A DNA stretch of 62,236 nt from Ignavibacteriota bacterium (GTDB taxonomy: Bacteria; Bacteroidota; Ignavibacteria; UBA10030; SZUA-254), in the NCBI GenBank assembly GCA_016212665.1, contig JACREZ010000026.1, forward strand, positions 1 through 62,236. Reading direction: 5' to 3'. Below the pieces are notes generated by a model, which saw only the letters and a list, made by a program, of their open reading frames with translations, did not search any database and was not told the DNA's origin. The position numbers and the translations under genes are program-made. Of the stretch, positions 1-8,723 are shown one piece after another. How positions within the stretch are numbered: position 1 is the first letter of the stretch; each line of letters opens with the position of its first letter.

Positions 1-24
1 ATATTTAACCGCCCTACGGGTCAT

Positions 25-64
25 AGACAAAGGGCACAAAGAAGACGCAAAGTGACGCGAAGAA
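25..64. repeat. Degenerate ~10-bp tandem repeat (CACAAAG type)
   Basis: Four imperfect units of about 10 bp follow each other, with cores ACAAAG, CACAAAG, CGCAAAG and CGCGAAG. A related array lies at 36614-36653. It occupies most of the gap downstream of nuoM. No gene is visible in positions 1-110. Confidence 0.5.
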
Positions 65-110
65 AATAGTATAATAGTTCGACTGGAGGTCAGTTGATTC
101 CTCCTTATTG

Positions 111-1667
111 TCATTTAGAAGATACTTGAGGCGGGTTCTGCTGCTGCGATGCAACTGCCGGTAACGTGTATCCACGCACTAACGATACGACGCTCTTCGT
201 TGCCTGCGCTGATTTCGTGAGAAACGTATTAGGGTACACTCCAATCCAAACAATGAAGAGAAGCACAGGAACAAGCAAACCCACTTCTCTCCAATTCAGG
301 TCGAGAAGTTTCTTATTGTGGTCATTTGTGATGTTGCCGAATGCGACTCGTTGATACATCCACAACAAATAGACTGCGGCGAAGATTACTCCTGACGCTC
401 CGAGAATTGCGAACCATTTGCTCATGTATTCCGATGAGAACGAGCCGAGTAAAATCAAAAACTCACCGATGAAGCCGTTCAGTCCCGGCAATCCTGCAGA
501 AGAAAGAGAAACAATAAACAGCACAGTTGCAAAAACAGGCATTACTTTCGCTATTCCACCAAACTCTGCAATCTCACGGGTATGCCGTCGGTCGTAAATC
601 ATTCCGACAAGTAAAAAGAGTGCGCCTGTTGAAAGTCCATGATTCACCATTTGAATGATTGCACCCTGCACTCCTTCTTCAGTCAGCGCACAAATGCCAA
701 GCACAACAAATCCAAGATGACTGACTGAAGAATATGCGACAAGTTTCTTCATGTCGGTCTGCACCATCGAAACGAGCGCTCCGTAAATAATTCCAACAAC
801 GGCAAGCGTTGCCAGATATGGAACAAATACTTCTGCCGCATGCGGGAACAGCGGGAAACTAAAACGAAGCAAACCGTACGTTCCCATCTTCAATAACACG
901 CCGGCAAGAATTACGCTTCCGGCAGTCGGCGCCTGAACGTGAGCATCGGGCAACCATGTGTGGAACGGGAACAACGGAACTTTGATTGCAAAACTTAATG
1001 TGAACGCGGCAAACATCCACAACTGAATTGCGGCAGGAATGGATGGCGCGATTCGATATAAAATTGTTAAGTCTGTGGTGAACTCTCCGCCAGGTTGTGT
1101 TGATGCATAATATCCGAGCCAGATGATGGCAACAAGCATCAGCAGACTTCCCGCCATCGTGTAGAGGAAAAACTTCACCGCCGCATACACGCGGTCGCTT
1201 CCGCCCCAAATACCGATAATAAAATACATCGGAATGAGCATTGCTTCCCAGAAAATGTAGAAGAGAAACGTATCAAGTGCAGAAAATACACCCAACATTC
1301 CAACCTCAAGAAGAAGCATCATGATGGTGTATTCTTTTACTTTCTTGGTGATTGATTCCCACGATGAAAGCAATGCAATCGGAGTGAGGAACGTAGTGAG
1401 CATGACCATCATCAGGGATAAACCATCAACACCGACGCTGTAATAAATGTTGAGCGAAGGAATCCATTTGAAGTAGTGAGCATATTGCATGTCAGGAATA
1501 TGTTCTCTGAATCCAAAATAGAGAAAGAGTGAAAGAATGAACGTCGCACCGCTGATGAATAGTCCAAGTCCTTTTGCAAGAACTTCATTTTCTTTCTTGA
1601 CAAATAATAAAAGAATACTGCCAAGAAGCGGGAAGAAAATAATCGTTGTCAGAAGGTAGTTGAACAT
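111..1667 (-). CDS. nuoM: NADH-quinone oxidoreductase subunit M
   Basis: This is the antiporter-like membrane subunit M (ND4 homologue) of respiratory complex I, which moves protons across the inner membrane as NADH is oxidised by quinone. The 518-residue length fits the family, and about 14 hydrophobic helices are visible. Key family residues are present: Glu141 in the FYIFWEAMLIP segment, Lys229 in AIKVPLFPFHTWLPDAH, and Lys260 after the discontinuous helix. The ATG lies one base after the nuoL stop, so the two are surely cotranscribed. The gene is last in the visible nuoJKLM run. nuoN is not in the window and would have to lie beyond position 1. Confidence 0.97.
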   Translation of the reverse strand: MFNYLLTTIIFFPLLGSILLLFVKKENEVLAKGLGLFISGATFILSLFLYFGFREHIPDMQYAHYFKWIPSLNIYYSVGVDGLSLMMVMLTTFLTPIALLSSWESITKKVKEYTIMMLLLEVGMLGVFSALDTFLFYIFWEAMLIPMYFIIGIWGGSDRVYAAVKFFLYTMAGSLLMLVAIIWLGYYASTQPGGEFTTDLTILYRIAPSIPAAIQLWMFAAFTLSFAIKVPLFPFHTWLPDAHVQAPTAGSVILAGVLLKMGTYGLLRFSFPLFPHAAEVFVPYLATLAVVGIIYGALVSMVQTDMKKLVAYSSVSHLGFVVLGICALTEEGVQGAIIQMVNHGLSTGALFLLVGMIYDRRHTREIAEFGGIAKVMPVFATVLFIVSLSSAGLPGLNGFIGEFLILLGSFSSEYMSKWFAILGASGVIFAAVYLLWMYQRVAFGNITNDHNKKLLDLNWREVGLLVPVLLFIVWIGVYPNTFLTKSAQATKSVVSLVRGYTLPAVASQQQNPPQVSSK

Positions 1668-1668
1668 A

Positions 1669-3624
1669 TCATCCCTTGAACACTAAAATCCAGAGAATCA
1701 AGACGATGCCACCGACAAACACCATCGCGTAACTTTGTGTTACACCAAATTGAACACGACGGAACCAACTACTGACAAAGTTTACAAGCCAAGCAGTTCC
1801 GTTCACCGCACCATCTACCAACTTCACATCGAATATCTTCCACAAGAAAAATTCGGAACTGAGTTGAATCGGCTTCACGACGGTATATTCGTATGCTTCA
1901 TCAACGTAGTATTTGTTCCAGAGAAGATTGTAGAGCGGTCGGAAACTCTTTGATAATTTTTCTGCGATGCTGATTTTCTTTAAGTACACATACCGGGCAA
2001 AGAAGATTCCACAGAGAGCAATGACAACAGAAAGCGCCATCATCAAATATTCTAATGAATGATTTGTAACGTGTGCCGTGTGGAGTTTTGAATTTGCTCT
2101 CTCAAAAATCGGTTCGAGAAAATGTTCGATTGCATTGTTGCCACCGAGAGCCGCAGGGATTCCGACCAAACCACCAACGACCGAAAGAATCGCGAGAATC
2201 ATCAACGGAACAGTCATCAACCTTGGAGATTCATGCGGGTGCTTGTCGTGTCCCCAGCGCGGTTCACCTTCAAACGTAAGCGAAACAAGACGGAACATAT
2301 AAAACGCTGTCAATCCTGCGCCGAGCCAGCCAAGCAACCAATAAATCGTTGAACCATCGGAAAATGCTTTCCAGAGAATTTCATCTTTACTGAAAAATCC
2401 TGAAAGTGGAGGAATTCCGGATATTGCTAACGCGGCGATGAAAAATGTTTTGTACGCGGTCGGCATTTTGGATTTGAGTCCGCCCATGTTTTGAATATCC
2501 TGCTCTTCATGCATTGCATGAATGACGGAACCGGCACCGAGAAATAACAATGCCTTGAAGAACGCGTGAGTCATTACATGAAAAATTCCTGCAGTGAACG
2601 CTCCGACACCAAGACCGAGAAACATGTAGCCGAGTTGACTCACCGTTGAATAGGCAAGAACTTTTTTGATGTCGTTCTGAACAAGTCCCATCGTTGCGGC
2701 AAACACGGCGGTCGCAAGTCCTATGACAGCAACGATTGTCATTGCGGCGGGAGCGAGAGCATACAACACCGAACATCGTGCAACCATATAGACACCAGCT
2801 GTTACCATCGTTGCGGCGTGAATGAGCGCGCTAACCGGAGTCGGACCTGCCATTGCATCCGGCAACCAAACAAACAACGGAATTTGTGCCGACTTCCCTG
2901 TCGCACCGACAAACAACATCAACGCAATGAGAAAGATTGTATCATCACCAACGCTTTTCAATGCGTTTGCCTGTGTGAAGATACCTTCAAAGTTCAACGT
3001 CTTAAATGTTGTAAAGAGCAAAAACATCGCGATAAGAAATCCGAAGTCACCTATTCGATTGACCACGAACGCTTTCTTTGCCGCATCGGTTGTAAATGCG
3101 GTTCCGGGTTTATAGCCGCCTGTATCGAATTTTCTATCATGCCAAAAGCCAATCAACAGGAACGAGCATAAACCGACTCCCTCCCATCCGAGAAACATCA
3201 GAAGGAAATTATCCGCCAGAATGAGATTGAGCATCATGAAGATGAAGAGATTCAGGTAAGCAAAGAATCTCCACAACCCTTTGTCGCCGTGCATGTAACC
3301 AATTGAATAAACATGAATCAGGAAACCGACACCGGTGACAACAAGTGTCATCAGAATTGAAAGTTGGTCAACCTGATACGCAACATCAACCGAGAAAGAA
3401 CCGGCAGTAAGCCAAGAAAATATTGTGACAATGTGAGAGCGTTCTTCTGAAGGAAAACCGAGCATCTCAAAAAATATCGCGACGGCAATCGCGAACGACG
3501 CGCCGACAGAAAGACTTCCAATCCATCCGCTCAGTTTCTCCGAGTTCAACTTCTTACCGAACAATCCATTGATGAGGAAGCCGATGAACGGGAGTAGTAC
3601 TATGTATCCAACAAAATTGTACAT
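1669..3624 (-). CDS. nuoL: NADH-quinone oxidoreductase subunit L
   Basis: This is the largest antiporter-like subunit (ND5 homologue) of complex I, at the distal end of the membrane arm. It has 651 residues. The WEGVGLCSFLLIGFW segment (conserved Glu) and GKSAQIPLFVWLPDAM followed by PTPVSALIHAATMV are diagnostic of NuoL/ND5. A long C-terminal part after about residue 500 matches the lateral amphipathic helix plus last transmembrane anchor seen only in NuoL. It is separated from nuoK by an 82-bp gap filled with two heptamer repeat arrays, the only sizeable gap in this operon. It is followed by nuoM with a 1-bp gap. Confidence 0.97.
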   Translation of the reverse strand: MYNFVGYIVLLPFIGFLINGLFGKKLNSEKLSGWIGSLSVGASFAIAVAIFFEMLGFPSEERSHIVTIFSWLTAGSFSVDVAYQVDQLSILMTLVVTGVGFLIHVYSIGYMHGDKGLWRFFAYLNLFIFMMLNLILADNFLLMFLGWEGVGLCSFLLIGFWHDRKFDTGGYKPGTAFTTDAAKKAFVVNRIGDFGFLIAMFLLFTTFKTLNFEGIFTQANALKSVGDDTIFLIALMLFVGATGKSAQIPLFVWLPDAMAGPTPVSALIHAATMVTAGVYMVARCSVLYALAPAAMTIVAVIGLATAVFAATMGLVQNDIKKVLAYSTVSQLGYMFLGLGVGAFTAGIFHVMTHAFFKALLFLGAGSVIHAMHEEQDIQNMGGLKSKMPTAYKTFFIAALAISGIPPLSGFFSKDEILWKAFSDGSTIYWLLGWLGAGLTAFYMFRLVSLTFEGEPRWGHDKHPHESPRLMTVPLMILAILSVVGGLVGIPAALGGNNAIEHFLEPIFERANSKLHTAHVTNHSLEYLMMALSVVIALCGIFFARYVYLKKISIAEKLSKSFRPLYNLLWNKYYVDEAYEYTVVKPIQLSSEFFLWKIFDVKLVDGAVNGTAWLVNFVSSWFRRVQFGVTQSYAMVFVGGIVLILWILVFKG

Positions 3625-3638
3625 CAGTCTCGTAATTC

Positions 3639-3701
3639 GTGAGTGGTGAGTGGTGAGTGGTGATTATTTAAATCCGCAATCTGAAATCCGAAATCCGAAA
3701 T
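3639..3701. repeat. Heptamer repeat arrays between nuoK and nuoL
   Basis: Two adjacent arrays have exact 7-bp period. Positions 3639-3666 hold three copies of GTGAGTG and one variant, GTGATTA. Positions 3674-3701 hold CCGCAAT, CTGAAAT, CCGAAAT, CCGAAAT. The second array is homologous to the array inside cusA (22345-22393) and, reversed, to those at 10025-10080 and 45503-45537. The sequence is non-coding and falls inside an operon, so it would be in the transcript. Confidence 0.85.
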
Positions 3702-3706
3702 CATGT

Positions 3707-4021
3707 TCACCATTTCATTAAATTGATTTCATCAATATTCACCGTTTGCTTGTTTCGGAACAATGCGATGACGATTGCAAGTCCGACTGCGGCTTCTGCG
3801 GCGGCAACTGCCATCACGAAGAAGACGAGAATTTGTCCGGTTGGATTTCCAAGAAAAGAGGAAAATGCAACGAGCGTCAGGTTCACGGAGTTGAGCATCA
3901 ATTCAATGCACATAAATACTATGATGACATTGCGACGAGTCAACACGCCAATAACTCCGATAGTGAACAGCATCGCGCTGAGCGCAAGATACGAGTTCAA
4001 CCCGATTTCAGGCATTGGCAT
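3707..4021 (-). CDS. nuoK: NADH-quinone oxidoreductase subunit K
   Basis: This is the small membrane subunit K (ND4L homologue) of complex I. The 104-residue length and three transmembrane helices fit the family. The two conserved intramembrane glutamates of the proton path are visible: Glu40 in [12 protein letters not shown] and Glu76 in [11 protein letters not shown]. Its start overlaps the nuoJ stop by one base, as in most nuo operons. The downstream 82-bp gap to nuoL contains heptamer repeats. Confidence 0.97.
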   Translation of the reverse strand: MPMPEIGLNSYLALSAMLFTIGVIGVLTRRNVIIVFMCIELMLNSVNLTLVAFSSFLGNPTGQILVFFVMAVAAAEAAVGLAIVIALFRNKQTVNIDEINLMKW

Positions 4022-4533
4022 TAGTCGAGTCTCCTTTTTGCAAGAACGATGACACCGACAATCGCCGCGAGTAAAATCATCGAGGTGATTTCAAACGGCA
4101 ATAAAAATTCCGAGAACAATACTTTCCCGATTGATTCCACTGTTCCGATTTGCGCGGCTTGGTTCGATTTGAAAAACCAATCAGGTCCCGTGCTGTACCC
4201 AATAGCGAGCATGATTTCAAAAAACACAACTCCGGCAACTACCAGCGCAATAATTTGTTTGTAGTTCACTTTCTCTGTCAGTTGTTCTTCATCTCCGAGA
4301 TTCAAAAGCATGATAACAAACAACACCAGCACCATGATGGCGCCTGCGTAGACAAGTATCTGGATAATGGCAATGAATTGGGCTTGAAGGAAGAGATAGA
4401 GAATTGCAAGACAAAAGAAGTTGACAATCAAATACATGACACTCATGATTGGATTGCGCTGACTAATCATCATGATGGCAGAGCCAACAGCGAGGGCAGA
4501 AATTATAAAAAAGAATACCGTCTCAAAACTCAT
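4021..4533 (-). CDS. nuoJ: NADH-quinone oxidoreductase subunit J
   Basis: This is membrane subunit J (ND6 homologue) of complex I. It has 170 residues with five predicted transmembrane helices, and the family motif [18 protein letters not shown] carries the pi-bulge helix. It is the first gene of the visible nuoJKLM set. Upstream on the same strand come about 100 bp without a gene and then a PIN toxin module, not nuoI/nuoH. The rest of complex I must therefore be elsewhere in the genome. Confidence 0.96.
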   Translation of the reverse strand: MSFETVFFFIISALAVGSAIMMISQRNPIMSVMYLIVNFFCLAILYLFLQAQFIAIIQILVYAGAIMVLVLFVIMLLNLGDEEQLTEKVNYKQIIALVVAGVVFFEIMLAIGYSTGPDWFFKSNQAAQIGTVESIGKVLFSEFLLPFEITSMILLAAIVGVIVLAKRRLD

Positions 4534-4630
4534 TTATTAGTGCATCAGTTTAAGCGGCACAAAAATACCAAAATTTTTCCACATTCAAAAAGAAATCAAC
4601 AAGGGAGCTATAACCGCTCCATGAAGCAAA

Positions 4631-4795
4631 CTATGCGGCAGGTACCACGTATTGCTTTTTTTGTTTTGATACAAACTTGTATTTCTCATTCAAGAAATTA
4701 ATCTGTTCTTCAACAGAATATTTTGCGAGTTTTTTTTCAGCGCGTTTTTGTAATTCTCTCTTAAGTTCGACTGCTTTGATTGATTTATTATTCAT
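4631..4795 (-). CDS. Small basic protein, candidate antitoxin for the adjacent PIN protein
   Basis: This is a short ORF of 54 residues starting at an ATG that overlaps the last 8 bp of the upstream PIN gene. The product is highly charged (many Lys/Glu, with KAVELKRELQKRAEKK near the N terminus) and probably helical, with a short hydrophobic C terminus. I do not recognise the family with certainty. Its overlap with a PIN-domain toxin gene, and the analogous small ORF behind the second PIN gene at 59907, suggest a toxin-antitoxin partner. The order (toxin first) is the reverse of the usual VapBC order. Function is inferred from context only. Confidence 0.6.
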   Translation of the reverse strand: MNNKSIKAVELKRELQKRAEKKLAKYSVEEQINFLNEKYKFVSKQKKQYVVPAA

Positions 4796-5243
4796 AGAGG
4801 ATTTCTTTCGGACTTCGAATATCTATAATGGGATAACCTAATTTTAAGTTTACCGCATTGTAAAGATGTATGCGATTGACATTGACAATATGTTTAAAGT
4901 TCCAACTTACAACAACATCAGCCCTGTTTACAGTAGCAATTGCAACATGCCTTGCATCAGACAAACTTTTTGAAGCAACAGCGCCTTCGTCCAGATATGC
5001 TTGTGCAAGCGCGCTTGATTCATCATCAAGCGAGACATATTCAACGATATCTTTCGAGAGACTAACAAGAAATTCTTTCACTCTTTTTGGGGCATCTTCC
5101 AATTCAAATTGCAATATGGTAGAAATAAGAATTAAGGTTTTCCTTTTCTTCATTCTCTCAAAAAAACTGAGAGAATCTTCTTTGAACTCTTTATCAAAAC
5201 ATCCCCCAATGACTGACGTATCAATATAAATTCGTTCTTTCAT
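4788..5243 (-). CDS. PIN-domain protein, probable VapC-like RNase toxin
   Basis: This 151-residue protein spans a single PIN domain, the fold of VapC-type metal-dependent ribonucleases. The expected acidic residues are visible: Asp8 in IYIDTSV, Glu47 in QFELED, Asp96 in SLSDARHV and Asp109 in NRADVVVSWNFKH. The DxxxSWNFKH ending is typical of this PIN subfamily. It is a paralogue of 59907-60365: both share the GGCFD motif near residue 15, the SWNFKHIV stretch and a C-terminal SPKE. The small downstream gene overlaps it by 8 bp. The RNase activity and any tRNA or mRNA target are inferred from the family. Confidence 0.85.
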   Translation of the reverse strand: MKERIYIDTSVIGGCFDKEFKEDSLSFFERMKKRKTLILISTILQFELEDAPKRVKEFLVSLSKDIVEYVSLDDESSALAQAYLDEGAVASKSLSDARHVAIATVNRADVVVSWNFKHIVNVNRIHLYNAVNLKLGYPIIDIRSPKEILYE

Positions 5244-5396
5244 CTACCCTGAATGTACTCCCCTCCGATGGAAAAAACAAAAGAGAACAGGATGATGTTG
5301 GACGAGGAAGCCTTTGCTACTACATTCCACATTAGGTGGGTAATGGGAACATAGAAACGAGATGAAATACCAAATTTTTCTCAAATCAAAAAGATA

Positions 5397-6641
5397 TTAC
5401 TTCGCGCGTACAATTTGAATCAACTCCATAAGACTCGGTCGTTTCCCCGTCAGCAAAATTGTTGTCCGGAAAATCTTTCCTGCAATCCACATCATACCGA
5501 CTGAAGACAATACCATGATAATCATCGTAACTATGAGTTCCCACGTATCCGGCGTTTGAATCGGGATACGAAGCGCCATCATCGTCGGAGTTGTAAGCGG
5601 GAAGAATGACAGAATTTTTGCCAACATTGAGTTCGGGTTTTGTAAGACCGCAAATGCGAACATGATGGGCATTATCAAAATCATGGTAATATAACTTGTT
5701 ACCTGTTGTGCTTCCTGCTCAGTGGAAATCGGCGCTCCAAGTGTAACAAATACCGCCGAATAAAAAACATATCCGAGGATGAAATACACAAAGGTCAGAA
5801 GTGAATGTGAAAGAGTTATCGGTAGTGAACCGAATTTGAGACTGAGAACCGCACCGAATATTGCCCACAAGACGATTTGTGTCAGCCCAAGTCCGCTCAG
5901 TCCGATAATTTTTCCTGCCATCAGTTCCGACGGAGAACAGGAGGACATCAATACTTCAACAACGCGGTTTGATTTTTCTTCAAGCATACTTCGCACAAGC
6001 ATCTGCCCGGAGGTCAGCACAAGAATAAACATCATCATCATAAAGCCATACGCCGTGAAGAAAATACTTTCAAAACCGGCTTCTTCTTCTTTTCCGTCTT
6101 TTGAAAGTTTGATACCTTTCAGTTCAATCGGTGTGAAGAATTTCTTGATGAGATTCGGGTCGAGTCCTTCCGCTTTCAGTTTTTTCTCTGTTACAATATC
6201 ACGAACAGCGCGATTCATGCGCTCAGTCAATTTAATATTGCCAACGTTTTGTGAACGATATTCAATCAACGTATCAGTCAGTATATTTCTTCCGATGATG
6301 AGGCATCCTTCAATTTCTTCTTTGATAATCATCCTGTCGGCTTCCTTTTTGGATGATTCAATATCGCCTGAAAACGTAATTGGCAAAAGAACATAGTTCG
6401 GTTTGCCATTCTTCAATGTATATTTTTCAGCAAGCAATTCATTCAGTTCGTTGATAAGTTGCCCGCTTTGGTCAATGATGCCGATGACTCGACTGTCAGA
6501 ATCTTCTTTCAATGCAAGTAAACTCGGCACAACTCCCATCCCCACCATCAACAACGGAGTGAGAATAAGCGAAATAATAAACGCTTTCGATTTTATTTTC
6601 TCGATGTATTCCCACCGCGCAACCATCCAAGATTTGTTCAT
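5397..6641 (-). CDS. ABC transporter permease, NatB-like (ABC-2 type)
   Basis: This is a 414-residue ABC-2 family exporter permease of the NatB type. One transmembrane helix lies near residues 15-35 (KAFIISLILTPLLMVGMG), followed by a large extracytoplasmic domain to about residue 185 and then a cluster of five or six helices. The MLEEKSNRVVEVLMSSCSPSELMAGKI segment, with the conserved EEK(T/S)NR, is a hallmark of this group. The ATG overlaps the stop of the ATPase gene in an ATGA, so the two are translationally coupled. NatAB exporters extrude sodium or other small substrates; the substrate here cannot be told. Confidence 0.88.
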   Translation of the reverse strand: MNKSWMVARWEYIEKIKSKAFIISLILTPLLMVGMGVVPSLLALKEDSDSRVIGIIDQSGQLINELNELLAEKYTLKNGKPNYVLLPITFSGDIESSKKEADRMIIKEEIEGCLIIGRNILTDTLIEYRSQNVGNIKLTERMNRAVRDIVTEKKLKAEGLDPNLIKKFFTPIELKGIKLSKDGKEEEAGFESIFFTAYGFMMMMFILVLTSGQMLVRSMLEEKSNRVVEVLMSSCSPSELMAGKIIGLSGLGLTQIVLWAIFGAVLSLKFGSLPITLSHSLLTFVYFILGYVFYSAVFVTLGAPISTEQEAQQVTSYITMILIMPIMFAFAVLQNPNSMLAKILSFFPLTTPTMMALRIPIQTPDTWELIVTMIIMVLSSVGMMWIAGKIFRTTILLTGKRPSLMELIQIVRAK

Positions 6642-7549
6642 GCTCTCACCTCCGACTTCATTCCGTTACCAACCATTTTCAGGAAGATTGAATTTAATGA
6701 TGGTTCAACAAACTCAAATTTCCGGACGGTGAGTTTTGTGGAAACCTCTATCAACAACTCACGAACTGACTCTTGTCCATCCAACTCCAACTCAGCGTAA
6801 TTCTCATAGACATTTGCCTGTTTGATGTACGGCAGTGAAGAAAGGAACGCACCGTCCCCGCCGTATTCAAGATGAATTGAGTTTTTCCCAAAGCGTTGTT
6901 TTACTTCCTGTAAGCCGCCTTCCAACACAATTCTTCCTTTGTTGATGAGGCAAATTTTCTCGCACAACTTTTCCGCCTGTTCCATCATGTGCGTCGAGAA
7001 AATGATTGCCTTTCCTGCATCTTTCAATTCCATGAGAATGTCTTTGAGGAGAATTTGATTCACCGGGTCAAGACCGGAAAACGGCTCATCGAGAATGACA
7101 AGTTTCGGGTCGTGCAGAATAGAGTTAATGAACTGAACTTTCTGCTGATTTCCTTTTGAAAGTTCCTCAATCTTCGCGTTCACTTTATCGAGCAGGTCGA
7201 ATCGCTTCAACCAATCAAGCGCTCGGCGTTTTGCTTCAGGAACAGAAATTCCTCGAAGCGTTGCAAAGTAGATGATGGTGTTGAGAACTTTATTTTTCTT
7301 GTACAATCCCCGCTCTTCAGGAAGATAGCCGACGATGTTTCTCGTTGATTCATCGTACGCTCTTCCGTCAATCAACACTGTACCGTAATCGGGTGTGATG
7401 ATGTTGAGTATCATCCGGATGGTTGTAGTTTTCCCCGCGCCGTTGGGACCAATCAAACCGAACATCTCTCCACTGTTGACGTTGAGCGAAACGTCATCAA
7501 CTGCTAAGACGGTGGTGTATTCTTTTCGGAGATGAGAGGCTTGTAGCAT
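6638..7549 (-). CDS. ABC transporter ATP-binding protein, NatA-like
   Basis: This is the nucleotide-binding subunit of the exporter whose permease follows with a 4-bp overlap. Walker A is GPNGAGKTT, the signature is LSKGNQQKVQF (the SKGNQQK variant typical of NatA) and Walker B is LVILDEPFSGLDP. The C-terminal 80 residues match the extra domain (DUF4162-like) of this group. I place the start at the ATG at 7549 (MLQASHLRKEY), just before the first ABC beta strand. A TTG at 7567 in the same frame would add six residues and overlap the upstream gene by 8 bp; the choice is not certain. Confidence 0.9.
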   Translation of the reverse strand: MLQASHLRKEYTTVLAVDDVSLNVNSGEMFGLIGPNGAGKTTTIRMILNIITPDYGTVLIDGRAYDESTRNIVGYLPEERGLYKKNKVLNTIIYFATLRGISVPEAKRRALDWLKRFDLLDKVNAKIEELSKGNQQKVQFINSILHDPKLVILDEPFSGLDPVNQILLKDILMELKDAGKAIIFSTHMMEQAEKLCEKICLINKGRIVLEGGLQEVKQRFGKNSIHLEYGGDGAFLSSLPYIKQANVYENYAELELDGQESVRELLIEVSTKLTVRKFEFVEPSLNSIFLKMVGNGMKSEVRA

Positions 7550-7559
7550 TATAGAATTA

Positions 7560-8381
7560 CTATTCAAGCCCTTTTCGTTTTAACAATTCAACTGCTGCGT
7601 TGATTGCTATTCTTGTTCTATCATTTTCGTCATATGTGAGAGTAACAATTTCAAAAATATCTTTCCAGTTGATGTCGGAGTTGAATTTAGAAGCACCTAA
7701 TTTGACCACAGAAAATATTGGTGGTTGAGAAAATCCAAGATCATTAAAAAGCAACTTCGACCATACTTCTGCAATATTCCAAGTTCGAGCTAATTGTTTT
7801 GTATCAAACTCCTCAGTGAGTTTTGCCTCAAATACCAGTAAAATATTGTCAATAGTAATAACCAAATCAGGTTTTGCATTGAACATTCCTTGCATTGCTC
7901 CATAAACTTTACTTTCATCTTCCTTTAAGAAAACACCTTCCTCTGAAGCTTTTTGCCTTATTTGTCTCGGATGTGTCAGCTTGCTGTTGTTTAATGGTTT
8001 CGGGAGTTGTGAAAACAACCGACAGTCAGTCGCTGCTTCCTGTTTGACTAATAGTTTAGTCAACTCATCCATGAATAGATTAATGGTCGGCTTTGCATTA
8101 CTGTAAGCATCTCGAATAATTGCCGCCTCGAAATAAATTCCTATGTTATCAAACGGCAAATTAGTCAATGAACTACTACCGTTTTTGAAAATCAATTTGC
8201 GATTAGATAGTCTTTCAAGAAGTTGACCTAATGGGCTTGCAGATTTGTCTTGAAGTTTTTCATGGAGTAACCGAAACAGGTGAGCACAAACAGATCTTTC
8301 TTCTCTGTTGTAATAATCATAGGTGTTCATTAAAAATACATTTTGCTGTTTGAGAGATGAAGCATTTCTGACAACAATCAA
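7560..8381 (-). CDS. Uncharacterised protein with a PD-(D/E)xK-like nuclease motif
   Basis: This 273-residue protein has no signal peptide or membrane segment. In the middle it has Pro171-Asp172 (KPDLVITID), then a hydrophobic strand ending in Glu185-Ala-Lys187 (LLVFEAKL). This PD-x(12)-ExK spacing is the core of PD-(D/E)xK nuclease folds. An acidic residue in the N-terminal helix (EERSVCAHLFRLLHE) could complete the site. The ATG overlaps the stop of the small UPF0175 gene by 4 bp, so the two are coupled. I infer a nuclease-like toxin or effector with a UPF0175 partner. It could instead be a catalytically active DNA-repair or defence nuclease. Confidence 0.6.
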   Translation of the reverse strand: MIVVRNASSLKQQNVFLMNTYDYYNREERSVCAHLFRLLHEKLQDKSASPLGQLLERLSNRKLIFKNGSSSLTNLPFDNIGIYFEAAIIRDAYSNAKPTINLFMDELTKLLVKQEAATDCRLFSQLPKPLNNSKLTHPRQIRQKASEEGVFLKEDESKVYGAMQGMFNAKPDLVITIDNILLVFEAKLTEEFDTKQLARTWNIAEVWSKLLFNDLGFSQPPIFSVVKLGASKFNSDINWKDIFEIVTLTYDENDRTRIAINAAVELLKRKGLE

Positions 8382-8623
8382 TGTGCTTTCTCAAATCCGA
8401 TATTATTTAAGTCGGTTTGCAAATCTTCTATAGTGTAATGCAGTGGTATTTTTCTCTTAGAAAGTTCTCGTTGAAAAAACAACTGAGGCATCTCTGCCAT
8501 TGTACTTGCCTGAGCGAGTGTGAGTTTGTCTCGTTGGAACAATGAAATAGCTAATTCTATTCTCAGTTCCTGTTCACTCAATCCAAGGTTTCTCATTAGA
8601 TCGTCAGATATTTGAATGCTCAT
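8378..8623 (-). CDS. UPF0175 family small protein
   Basis: This 81-residue protein resembles UPF0175. It has an N-terminal strand plus ELRIELAISLFQRDKLTLAQASTMAEM, a helix-turn-helix-like stretch, and a C-terminal region with PLHYTIEDLQTDL. UPF0175 members are usually proposed antitoxins next to PIN (DUF3368) genes. Here the coupled partner is instead a PD-(D/E)xK-like protein (4-bp overlap). It is the first gene of a minus-strand run UPF0175 - nuclease-like - ABC ATPase - ABC permease. Role as antitoxin or DNA-binding autoregulator is inferred. Confidence 0.75.
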   Translation of the reverse strand: MSIQISDDLMRNLGLSEQELRIELAISLFQRDKLTLAQASTMAEMPQLFFQRELSKRKIPLHYTIEDLQTDLNNIGFEKAH

Positions 8624-8700
8624 AGTTTGTTATTCCTAATATTCGAGTAATCATCCTTTCAAGAACAAAGTAATGTAATTCCAAATCATTCTCAAACACT

Positions 8701-8721
8701 ACTCACCACTAACAACTCACC
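8701..8721. repeat. Heptamer repeat (ACTCACC type) at the asnS 3' end
   Basis: ACTCACC, ACTAACA, ACTCACC follow in exact 7-bp steps, and the preceding CTCAAACACT continues the pattern loosely. The array ends two bases before the asnS stop codon. In the opposite strand it is the GTGAGTG family seen at 3639 and 45904. Confidence 0.6.
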
Positions 8722-8723
8722 AA

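Noticed and set aside
2818-3171. Plus-strand ORF antisense to nuoL
   Set aside because: Arg/Cys-rich composition typical of an antisense shadow. nuoL is an unambiguous gene on the other strand.
3639-3701. CRISPR-like short repeats
   Set aside because: Units are 7 bp in direct tandem without spacers, and there are no cas genes nearby.
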